In this document: in pieces, positions 23,826 through 31,355 of the stretch
Position numbering within the stretch: position 1 is the first letter of the stretch
How the letters are laid out: the number at the start of each line of letters is the position of its first letter
Assembly: GCF_025060755.1 (NCBI RefSeq)
Contig: NZ_JANYUY010000053.1
Span: forward strand, 1-48,598
Length of the DNA: 48,598 nucleotides
DNA from: Paenibacillus doosanensis
GTDB taxonomy: Bacteria > Bacillota > Bacilli > Paenibacillales > NBRC-103111
Direction of reading: 5' to 3'
The notes under the pieces: generated by a model
What the model was told of the DNA's origin: nothing
What the model saw: only the letters and a program-made list of their open reading frames with translations
Databases searched by the model: none
Program-made: the position numbers and the translations under genes

Positions 23826-24817
23826 TTACAAGAGGAGCGGTAAGCTCGGTCATAAGACGCCGGATTATTTTGCTTGCCTTGGCGGCTCTTCCCGCACTGC
23901 TGCCTGCCTGCGCGTCCGATTCTGAGCCGGCGGAAGCCGGCCAAATCAAGAACGTAACGCTGCTTATGAAATCGAAGAGCGGCGATTACTGGAAGACGGT
24001 CAAGATGGGAGCGGAAGCCGCGGCCAAAGAATTCAGCGTGGAGCTCCGTGTCGAAGGGCCTGACGAAGAAGGCGATGTGAACGGTCAGATCGAACTGCTG
24101 AATCAGTCGGTCAAGGACGGGATGGACGCGCTCGTGCTGGCGGCCAGCGATTATGGCGCTCTCGGCGCGGCGGTAGACCGGATGGGCCTGCCGCGGATTC
24201 CGGTCATCGCGATCGATTCGGAGGCGGGATCGTCCAGAGTCAAGAGCTTCATCGGCATCGACAATGTCGAAGCCGGCCAGAAGGCGGGCAAGAAGCTGAT
24301 CGAGCTGACCGGCGGGCGCAGCCGCATCGCGGTCATCAGCTTCGGCAAAGGCGGGCGCAACGCGGAGCAGAGGGAGCGGGGGCTGCGCGATGCGCTTCGG
24401 GCCGCTCCCGGCGTGCTTGCCGGCGCTACGCAGTACTGCTCCGGCAGCGCAGAGCGGTGCGGCGAGCTGGCAGCCTTGCTGCTGCAGCGGGAGCAGGCGG
24501 ACGGCATCGTCGCGCTGGATGCGGCCGCTTCGCTGGGCGTTGCCGCCGAAACCGAGCGCCTCGGGTTCGCCGGCAAGGTGAAAATCGTCACCTTCGATAA
24601 TACGCCGGAGGATATCGAATATTTGCAGGAAGGGATCATCCAGGCGACGATCGTGCAGAACCCGTTCAGCATGGGCTATTTGGGCGTCAAGTACGCCGTC
24701 GACGCGATGAACGGCAAGCGGAATCCGGCCTTTATGGATACGGGGACGAAAGTGATCGATCAGGAAAATATGTTTTGGCTGGACAATCAGAAGCTGCTGT
24801 TCCCGTTCGTGAAGTAG
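23822..24817 (+). CDS. Sugar-binding lipoprotein of the sensor system
   Basis: The 331-residue protein has a lipoprotein signal with LLPAC and the lipidated Cys at position 30. It then shows a periplasmic-binding-protein fold of the ribose/galactose type (GDYWKTVKMGAEAAAKEF, then GMDALVLAASD, VIAIDSEAGSS, GRSRIAVISFG and VKIVTFDNTPEDIEYLQEG). The ATG overlaps the kinase stop codon, so it is co-translated with the kinase rather than with the transporter. In related Clostridia systems, a second sugar-binding lipoprotein (XylFII) presents sugar to a LytS-type kinase. That role is likely here, but the sugar is unknown. Confidence 0.88.
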   Translation: MITRGAVSSVIRRRIILLALAALPALLPACASDSEPAEAGQIKNVTLLMKSKSGDYWKTVKMGAEAAAKEFSVELRVEGPDEEGDVNGQIELLNQSVKDGMDALVLAASDYGALGAAVDRMGLPRIPVIAIDSEAGSSRVKSFIGIDNVEAGQKAGKKLIELTGGRSRIAVISFGKGGRNAEQRERGLRDALRAAPGVLAGATQYCSGSAERCGELAALLLQREQADGIVALDAAASLGVAAETERLGFAGKVKIVTFDNTPEDIEYLQEGIIQATIVQNPFSMGYLGVKYAVDAMNGKRNPAFMDTGTKVIDQENMFWLDNQKLLFPFVK

Positions 24818-24852
24818 CTGCGTTATACGCGCGGCCCGTTTGGCTAACTTTA

Positions 24853-24910
24853 GACGCCGTCCTTATCTTAAGCCCCGCGGGAGTTAAGATAAGGACGGCG
24901 TCGTTTTTTT
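24853..24910 (+). terminator. Strong intrinsic terminator between the sensor and mgl units
   Basis: A 19-bp perfect stem (from GACGCCGTCC to the mirrored GGACGGCGTC) with a 12-nt loop is followed by GTTTTTTT. It separates the regulator operon from mglBAC. Confidence 0.95.
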
Positions 24911-24924
24911 GCGGCCCCAAATAC

Positions 24925-24988
24925 ATGAGAATTTTTATAGAATGGATGAGAATTTTGCATGGGAATCGGCCGTAACTTCAACGATAAT
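24925..24988 (+). promoter_or_regulatory. Direct repeats and candidate activated promoter of mglB
   Basis: ATGAGAATTTT occurs identically at 24925-24935 and 24946-24956, a 21-nt period. GATAAT at 24983-24988 could be a -10, and no good -35 is visible. Two AraC-type half-sites at this spacing just upstream of a promoter lacking a -35 is the layout expected for activation by the YesN-type regulator. Confidence 0.55.
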
Positions 24989-25036
24989 GAAAAAGCGGAA
25001 ACGAGTTAACTATATAAGTAAATGGAGGTCAATGAT

Positions 25037-26101
25037 ATGAAAAAGGTTGTATCCACGCTGCTTGCGGCAGCATTAATGACGGCGGCGGCGGGCTGCTCCG
25101 GCACGGGCGGAACGAATGCGCCGGCAGCCGGCGGCGGCCCGGCCAACACGGACAGCGGAGCGTCCGCCAAGAAGCCGGTCATCGGCGTTGCGATCTACAA
25201 ATTCGACGATACGTTCATGACGGGCGTGCGCAATGCGATCTCGGCCGCCGCCGAGGGCAAGGCCCAGACGGATATCGTCGACAGCCAGAACTCGCAGCCT
25301 ACCCAGAATGACAAAGTCGACTTGTTCATTACGAAAAAAGTGAATGCGCTTGCGATTAACCCGGTCGACCGCACCGGCGCCGGCGTCATTATCGATAAAG
25401 CGAAGGCGGCGAATACGCCGGTCGTGTTCTTCAACCGCGAGCCGCTCGCCGACGATATGAAGAAATGGGATAAAGTGTACTATGTCGGCGCCAAAGCCGA
25501 GCAATCCGGCACGATGGAAGGGCAGCTGGTCGTCGATTACTTCAAGTCCCATCCGGAAGCGGATAAAAACAAGGACGGCGTGCTGCAATATGTCATGCTG
25601 AAGGGCGAGCCGGGACATCAGGATGCCGAGCTGCGCACGAAATTTTCGATTAAAGCGGTGGAGGACGCCGGTATCAAGGTCGAGAAGCTGGCTGAAGATA
25701 CGGCGATGTGGGACCGCGTCAAAGGGCAGGAGAAAATGGCCGCCTTCCTCGCTTCCCACGGCGATAAAATCGAGGCCGTATTCGCCAATAACGACGACAT
25801 GGCCCTCGGGGCGATCGAAGCGCTGAAAGCGAAAGGCTATTTCAAAGACAACAAATATATGCCGGTCGTCGGCGTCGACGCCACCGCTCCGGCTGTAAAG
25901 GCGCTGGAAGACGGCACGCTGCTCGGCACGGTGCTCAACGACGCCAAAAACCAGGGGAAAGCGACCTTGAATCTGGCCAGCGTGCTCGCTCAAGGCCAAA
26001 CGCCGAACAAAGACAATACCGGATATGAAATTACGGACGGCAAATACGTATGGGTTCCTTACAAAAAAATTACGAAAGACAATGTGAACGACGCCAAATA
26101 A
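25037..26101 (+). CDS. mglB: Galactose/methyl-galactoside ABC transporter substrate-binding protein
   Basis: The 354-residue lipoprotein has a signal peptide with lipidated C20 (AAAGC). The mature part matches MglB, with VIGVAIYKFDDTFMTGVRN, then LAINPVDRTGAGVIIDKAK, VYYVGAKAEQSG, and AVFANNDDMALGAIEALKAKG, VVGVDATAPAVKALEDG. It binds sugar outside the cell and delivers it to MglC and MglA. ATG 25037 is preferred since GGAGG lies eight bases before it. It is the first gene of the mglBAC unit and is separated from mglA by a partial terminator, so it should be made in excess. Confidence 0.93.
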   Translation: MKKVVSTLLAAALMTAAAGCSGTGGTNAPAAGGGPANTDSGASAKKPVIGVAIYKFDDTFMTGVRNAISAAAEGKAQTDIVDSQNSQPTQNDKVDLFITKKVNALAINPVDRTGAGVIIDKAKAANTPVVFFNREPLADDMKKWDKVYYVGAKAEQSGTMEGQLVVDYFKSHPEADKNKDGVLQYVMLKGEPGHQDAELRTKFSIKAVEDAGIKVEKLAEDTAMWDRVKGQEKMAAFLASHGDKIEAVFANNDDMALGAIEALKAKGYFKDNKYMPVVGVDATAPAVKALEDGTLLGTVLNDAKNQGKATLNLASVLAQGQTPNKDNTGYEITDGKYVWVPYKKITKDNVNDAK

Positions 26102-26167
26102 ATGCAGTGTTCATGAAAGGCAGCGCGGCGCGACCATGATGCGCCGAAGAAACTGCGGCAATACAAG

Positions 26168-26212
26168 GCAAGGGCAATGACTGCTTTCGTCGTACCCTTG
26201 CTTTCTTTTTTT
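26168..26212 (+). terminator. Intrinsic terminator between mglB and mglA
   Basis: GCAAGGG (26168-26174) and CCCTTGC (26195-26201) are followed by a T-rich run. Placed between the binding-protein gene and the ATPase gene, it probably allows partial read-through so that MglB exceeds MglA and MglC. Confidence 0.85.
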
Positions 26213-26229
26213 CCGAAAGGGGCGTTACC

Positions 26230-27747
26230 ATGGCTGACCATGAGTTTGTGCTTGAAATGAACGGCATTTGCAAACAATTCCCCGGCGTCAAGGCGCTCGA
26301 CAATGTGACGCTGAAAGTCCGGCCCGGTACGGTTCATGCCCTGATGGGCGAGAACGGGGCCGGCAAATCGACGCTGATGAAATGCCTGTTCGGCATTTAT
26401 ACGCCGGATGCGGGCGAGATTTACTTGAACGGCGATAAGGTGGAGCTGAAAAACTCGAAGGACGCTCTCGATCACGGCGTATCGATGATTCATCAGGAGC
26501 TTCACCCTATTCCGCAGCGCAATGTGATGGAGAATATATGGCTCGGGCGTTTTCCTGCAAAAGGCTGGGGGCCTTTCCGATTGGTAGATCATAGAAAAAT
26601 GCTGAACGATACGAAGCGGCTGTTCAAGGAGCTGGAGATGGATATCGATCCGCACGCTTTGGCCGGTTCCATGTCGGTTTCCAAGCTGCAATCGCTGGAA
26701 ATCGCCAAGGCCGTATCGTATCACTCGGGCGTCATCATCATGGACGAACCGACCTCGTCTCTGACGGGCAACGAAGTCGAGGCGCTGTTCAAAATTATCG
26801 GGCAGCTCAAAAGCCGCGGCGTCGCTATCATCTACATTTCACATAAAATGGAGGAAATATTGCGCATATCCGATGAAGTGACGATTATGCGCGACGGCAA
26901 GCTGATCGGCACATGGGCGGCTTCGGAGCTGACGACCGATCTGATCATTACGCGCATGGTGGGGCGCGACCTCAGCCAGCGGTTTCCGGAGCGATCGAAC
27001 GTACCCGGCGGCGTCTTGCTGAAGGTGGAAGGGCTGACTTCTCCGGCGGCGAAGTCGTTCAAGGATATTTCCTTCGAGCTGCGCCAAGGCGAAGTGCTCG
27101 GGCTCGGCGGTCTGGTCGGCGCTCAGCGCACCGAGCTGATCGAAGCGCTGTTCGGACTGCGGGCCGTATCGTCGGGAACGATCACGCTGCGCGGCAAGCC
27201 GGTCAAATTCAAGTCGCCGCAGGCGGCGAAGCAGCATAAAATCGCGCTGTTAACGGAAGAGAGGCGGGTCACGGGCATTTTTCCGGTGCTGTCGATTCAA
27301 GAGAATGCGGCGATCGCCAATCTCGACCGGTACTTGAACCCGTTCTTCCTGCTGAACGAGAGGAAGATGAAAGCGGAAGCGGAACGCAGCGTCGAGCAGC
27401 TTCGGGTCAAGACGCCATCGGTCAAAACGCTGATCAAAAATTTATCCGGAGGCAATCAGCAGAAGGTGCTGCTGGCTCGCTGGCTGCTGACCGAGCCGGA
27501 CATTTTATTGCTGGACGAACCGACGCGGGGGATCGACGTCGGGGCGAAGTACGAAATTTATTCGATTATCGCCGACCTTGCCAGGCAGGGCAAAAGCATT
27601 ATTATGATTTCGTCGGAAATGCCGGAGCTGTTAGGAATGTCCGACCGCATCATGGTCATGTGCGAAGGGCGGCTGTCCGGCATCGTCGAAGGGGAGAAAG
27701 CGACAGAAGAAGAGATCATGCGCCTTGCGACCAAATATATGGTGTAG
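26230..27747 (+). CDS. mglA: Galactose/methyl-galactoside ABC transporter ATP-binding protein
   Basis: The 505-residue protein has two ABC domains. The first has Walker A GENGAGKST near residue 40, a signature-like region (MSVSKLQSLEIAKAV) and Walker B VIIMDEPTSS. The second has a degenerate Walker A (GGLVGAQRTEL), the signature LSGGNQQKV and Walker B ILLLDEPTRGIDVG. This duplicated layout is typical of monosaccharide importers such as MglA and RbsA. AAAGGGG precedes the ATG. It lies 128 bp after mglB and 24 bp before mglC. Confidence 0.95.
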   Translation: MADHEFVLEMNGICKQFPGVKALDNVTLKVRPGTVHALMGENGAGKSTLMKCLFGIYTPDAGEIYLNGDKVELKNSKDALDHGVSMIHQELHPIPQRNVMENIWLGRFPAKGWGPFRLVDHRKMLNDTKRLFKELEMDIDPHALAGSMSVSKLQSLEIAKAVSYHSGVIIMDEPTSSLTGNEVEALFKIIGQLKSRGVAIIYISHKMEEILRISDEVTIMRDGKLIGTWAASELTTDLIITRMVGRDLSQRFPERSNVPGGVLLKVEGLTSPAAKSFKDISFELRQGEVLGLGGLVGAQRTELIEALFGLRAVSSGTITLRGKPVKFKSPQAAKQHKIALLTEERRVTGIFPVLSIQENAAIANLDRYLNPFFLLNERKMKAEAERSVEQLRVKTPSVKTLIKNLSGGNQQKVLLARWLLTEPDILLLDEPTRGIDVGAKYEIYSIIADLARQGKSIIMISSEMPELLGMSDRIMVMCEGRLSGIVEGEKATEEEIMRLATKYMV

Positions 27748-27771
27748 GGCTTCTCACGGGAGGATTCACAC

Positions 27772-28782
27772 ATGAACACGAAATCAGTAGGCAACTTTTT
27801 AACGCAGAACGCGATCTACATGGTGTTGATCGTACTGGTGATCGGGATCGCCGTCTCGGACCCGCGATTTCTGTCGATAGATATTTTGCGCGATATTTTG
27901 CTGCAAAATTCCACCAGAGCCATCATTGCGCTCGGTATGGCGTTCATCCTGATCACGGGAGGAACGGACCTCTCCGCCGGCCGCGTCGTCGGGCTGACGG
28001 CGGTGCTGTCCGCTTCGATGCTGCAAATATCGGATTATCCGCGCCGCTTTTTCCCGGATATGCCGGATTTGCCTTTATGGGCGCCGATCGTGATCGGCAT
28101 TCTCGCCGGCTTGCTCGTCGGATTGCTGAACGGCTGGATCGTCTCGCGGCTTAGCGTGCCGCCCTTCATCGCCACGCTGGGAACGATGGTTATCGTGTAC
28201 GGCGCGAACTCGATTTACTTCGACCTCAAGCCGAACGAATCCCAGCCTATCGCCGGCTTGCGCAAGGACTTCACCAATATCGGCACCGGCTTCTTCGGGC
28301 CGAACGGCTCTTATTCCATCCCTTATATCGTCATTATCGCCATCATCGTCGCGCTGATCGTATGGGTTGTATTCAACAAGACGCGGCTCGGCAAAAATAT
28401 GTACGCCATCGGCGGCAACATCCAGGCGGCCACGGTTTCGGGCATTAACGTCAAGCGCAACCTGCTGTACATTTACGCATTTGCCGGATCGCTGTACGGC
28501 TTGGGCGGCGTGCTGGAAGCGGCCAGAACCGGCGGCGCCACCAACAACTACGGCAATATGTATGAGCTGGACGCGATCGCGGCCTGCGTCGTCGGCGGCG
28601 TATCGACGGCGGGCGGCATCGGCACGGTGCCGGGCGTGCTCGTCGGCGTGCTGATCTTCGGCGTCATCAACTACGGCCTGACCTTTATCGGCGTCAGCCC
28701 GTATTGGCAGCTGATTATTAAAGGGCTGATCATCGTAGCGGCCGTCGCGTTCGATATCCGCAAATATTTGGCCAAAAAATAG
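27772..28782 (+). CDS. mglC: Galactose/methyl-galactoside ABC transporter permease
   Basis: The 336-residue membrane protein matches the MglC/RbsC permease family. It has many hydrophobic segments, the conserved GGTDLSAGRVVGLTAV loop, PPFIATLGTMVIVYG, and the coupling region AIGGNIQAATVSGINVKRN, followed by DAIAACVVGGVSTAGGIGTV. It forms the channel of the importer with MglA and MglB. GGGAGG precedes the ATG. It is the last gene of the unit. Confidence 0.95.
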   Translation: MNTKSVGNFLTQNAIYMVLIVLVIGIAVSDPRFLSIDILRDILLQNSTRAIIALGMAFILITGGTDLSAGRVVGLTAVLSASMLQISDYPRRFFPDMPDLPLWAPIVIGILAGLLVGLLNGWIVSRLSVPPFIATLGTMVIVYGANSIYFDLKPNESQPIAGLRKDFTNIGTGFFGPNGSYSIPYIVIIAIIVALIVWVVFNKTRLGKNMYAIGGNIQAATVSGINVKRNLLYIYAFAGSLYGLGGVLEAARTGGATNNYGNMYELDAIAACVVGGVSTAGGIGTVPGVLVGVLIFGVINYGLTFIGVSPYWQLIIKGLIIVAAVAFDIRKYLAKK

Positions 28783-28810
28783 AAGCTCGGCACGGCATCA
28801 TTCGGAGGGA

Positions 28811-28844
28811 GGGGCGGCGGACAAAATCGCTGTCTCGTCCCTTT
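28811..28844 (+). terminator. Probable terminator of the mgl unit
   Basis: GGG-CG-GACA pairs with TGTC-CG-CCC with small bulges and is followed by a short TTT. It is weaker than the other terminators in the window. The rest of the gap to 29078 holds nothing I recognise. Confidence 0.45.
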
Positions 28845-29078
28845 GCTGCTTATGAACGTCCCGAACGGGAGGAGTTGGAACAGCGAGCGGAAACTTCTAT
28901 CGACCGCAGGACACGACTCAATGACCGCACTTCTAAGATGACATGGCGGCAAACGCGGGGAGGGTGGACAAGGCGTCCTTAGGGTGAGACAATGAGGTAA
29001 CTTGGGCGCGGCGTATCCAGAAAAGCAAGGGCCGTGCCGCAAGGGGACTTTAAACACGCAAGGACGGATGAGAGCTTG

Positions 29079-30068
29079 ATGAAGCAGCAATCGGCGCGGC
29101 TTCCGCAGCCGCTGTATGTATATAGTTACGTTTGTCATGAAAGTGAACAAGCTTTATGCGCAATGGAGCTGCGCGCGCTGTTCGGCAACGATGCCGAGAC
29201 AGGGGGAGCAGGCTATCTGTTCAGCTCCAAGGCGGTCGAACCGAGCCGCAGCCCGTTTATCAAGCTGAGGCTGGATGTGCTCTGCGAGGAAGACAGCCTG
29301 GAGAAGCTGGCGGAGCGGGCGGGGGAGGTACGGCTTGCGGACGAAACGTTCAAGGCCGAGTTCGTGGAAACCGGCGATTCTCCGGTTTATGAAGAGCGGC
29401 GGGCGATCGAGCGGCTCGTCGGCTCGCGGATTCGCGGCAAGGCCGAGATGCGCAGGCCGCAGCGCCGGTTCGGCATCGCCTGCGCGGACGGCCGCTGGCT
29501 GTTCGGCGACATCGTCAAGGGCGAGGCCGTATGGCTGCGGCATAACGAGAAGCCGCAGCAATATTCGACGGCGCTCGGCACGCGGGTTGCCAGAGCCGTC
29601 GCCAACATCGCCGTTCCCGAGCCGCTCGGCGTCCGGGCGATCGACCCGTGCTGCGGCATCGGCACGGTGCTGCTCGAAGCGGTGTCGATGGGCATCGACA
29701 TGACGGGTAGCGATATCAATCCGCTTGCCGTGCGCGGAGCCCGGAGAAATCTCGCTCATTTCGGATTCGACGCGAGGGTGTCGGTCGGCAGCATCCACGC
29801 GATCGCAGGACGCTACGATGCGGCCGTGCTCGATCTGCCGTATAATCTGTGCTCGGTGCTGTCCGCGGAGGAGCGGCTGGCTATGCTGGAGAGCGCCCGC
29901 CGCCTGGCTGCCAGAGTCGTTGTCATCGCGACGGATGCGATCGACGATGCCATCGCCGCGGCGGGGCTTGTTACGGTCGACCGATGCGAAGTGAGCAAAG
30001 GAGCTTTTGTCCGGCATATTATGCTGTGCGCGGACGACATGAGCGAGCTTCACGCTGCCAAGACCTAG
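29079..30068 (+). CDS. RNA methyltransferase-like protein (Trm11/THUMP-type SAM enzyme)
   Basis: The 329-residue protein has an N-terminal region resembling the RNA-binding part of Trm11-type enzymes (ALCAMELRALFG, then FIKLRLDVL). A SAM-dependent methyltransferase domain follows, with motif I IDPCCGIGTVLLEAVSMG, then DMTGSDINPLAVRGARRN and a catalytic DLPYNL (motif IV). In relatives, DPPY methylates a guanine or adenine in tRNA or rRNA; the first residues here are DLP rather than DPP. The target RNA is unknown. The start at 29079 is chosen to give the natural N-terminus, but the ribosome site is weak and GTG 29034 is an alternative. Confidence 0.75.
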   Translation: MKQQSARLPQPLYVYSYVCHESEQALCAMELRALFGNDAETGGAGYLFSSKAVEPSRSPFIKLRLDVLCEEDSLEKLAERAGEVRLADETFKAEFVETGDSPVYEERRAIERLVGSRIRGKAEMRRPQRRFGIACADGRWLFGDIVKGEAVWLRHNEKPQQYSTALGTRVARAVANIAVPEPLGVRAIDPCCGIGTVLLEAVSMGIDMTGSDINPLAVRGARRNLAHFGFDARVSVGSIHAIAGRYDAAVLDLPYNLCSVLSAEERLAMLESARRLAARVVVIATDAIDDAIAAAGLVTVDRCEVSKGAFVRHIMLCADDMSELHAAKT

Positions 30069-30171
30069 CGTAAGGTTAAGAAAAGATCCGGGCAAAACCG
30101 TCAGCATTCACCATGGATCGCAGCAGGATTCCGGCGCTGCAAGACGTTGATATGCTTCTTATTGCGCTAAT

Positions 30172-30217
30172 AGGTTCTTTTCGGGAGAAATATTATTTTC
30201 CCGGAAAGAGCCTTTTT
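30172..30217 (+). terminator. Intrinsic terminator after the methyltransferase gene
   Basis: AGG-CTTT-CGGGA and TCCCG-AAAG-CCT arms surround an AT-rich loop, and TTTTT follows. Confidence 0.85.
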
Positions 30218-30381
30218 CGCTTTGGCGTATGGCATGCATGAGCAAGCCTGCACATATACTGGCATGGAGACAAGCTCGAGGCATTCGGGCCGCTTCATTT
30301 ACAGGACCCGGCAAGGCGCAAGCGAGCGCGAAAGCCGGACCGGAGGGGCAAGGAAGAACAGGATAACCCAAGGAGGTCGTC

Positions 30382-31158
30382 ATGTATAAGGGTACAAAGC
30401 TGCGCCCGTTCAATATGTTTGCTTGTCTGGCCGTTATTGCCGTTAACGCATTGGCGCAGATACATCCTCTGGGCGGACTTGCGACCGGAGAAATTTCCGC
30501 GATGTTTCCCGTTCAAATTACGCCTGCGCCGTACGCCTTTTCCATATGGGGACTTATTTATGCGCTTTTGCTCGGCTACGCCATTATACAGCTCATTCCC
30601 GGACAAAGGGAGCAGGACGAGGTTCGGGCCATCGGTCCGTGGTTTGTCGTGAGCTGTTTTTTCAATATAAGCTGGCTTTTCTTATGGCAGTGCTTGTTCA
30701 TCTCATCCTCGCTATTCGTCATGCTCGGCCTGCTGCTTTCCTTGGCGGCGATTTATTGGAATACCCGGTATAAGGGCTGGTCTTCGAACCGCTGGATTCG
30801 CTTTCTGGTGCAGATGCCGTTCAGTCTTTATTTCGGATGGATTACGGCGGCCAGCCTGGCGAATGCGGCCGTCTTCCTGTACGCGCATCAGTGGGACGGC
30901 TTGGGGCTGCCCGAAACGTTCTGGACCGTCATCGGTCTGCTGATTGCCGGCTTGCTGAGTCTTCTGATCGGCTGCCGTTTTCACGATCCGTTTTATATGC
31001 TGGCGATCGTTTGGGCGATGAGCGCTATCGGGACGGCTAACCGGGACTATCCGGCGATCTTCTGTATGGCGTGGGTCTCTGCCGGATTGCTGCTGATCTA
31101 CGCACTGCTGCTGTTGTATTCGCTGCTTACGCGGAAACACAAGATAAAAAGGAGATAA
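30382..31158 (+). CDS. TspO/MBR-related tryptophan-rich membrane protein
   Basis: The 258-residue protein has about seven hydrophobic segments and many Trp residues. Segments typical of this TspO-related group are PAPYAFSIWGLIYALLLGYA, FNISWLFLWQCLF and the late GWITAASLANAAVF. TspO proteins bind porphyrins and may have a role in stress response, but this longer group is uncharacterised. AAGGAGG precedes the ATG. It is alone on its transcript as far as I can see. Confidence 0.8.
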   Translation: MYKGTKLRPFNMFACLAVIAVNALAQIHPLGGLATGEISAMFPVQITPAPYAFSIWGLIYALLLGYAIIQLIPGQREQDEVRAIGPWFVVSCFFNISWLFLWQCLFISSSLFVMLGLLLSLAAIYWNTRYKGWSSNRWIRFLVQMPFSLYFGWITAASLANAAVFLYAHQWDGLGLPETFWTVIGLLIAGLLSLLIGCRFHDPFYMLAIVWAMSAIGTANRDYPAIFCMAWVSAGLLLIYALLLLYSLLTRKHKIKRR

Positions 31159-31355
31159 GCCGGCCGAAGGACTGCGGAATGCTATCTGGCAATAAGGCTG
31201 CTTCACGCACAGATTCGTCTGGCGCGGGGTGGCTTTTTTCCGCTGCGGCATCAGGGGAATAAGGTTGAAAAGTGCAACAAAAAGGGCGCAGGAGCGTTAC
31301 ATATAGTAATAAATGGTATAAAAACGATTTTGAAATGAAAGGGGGCTTCGGTTCC

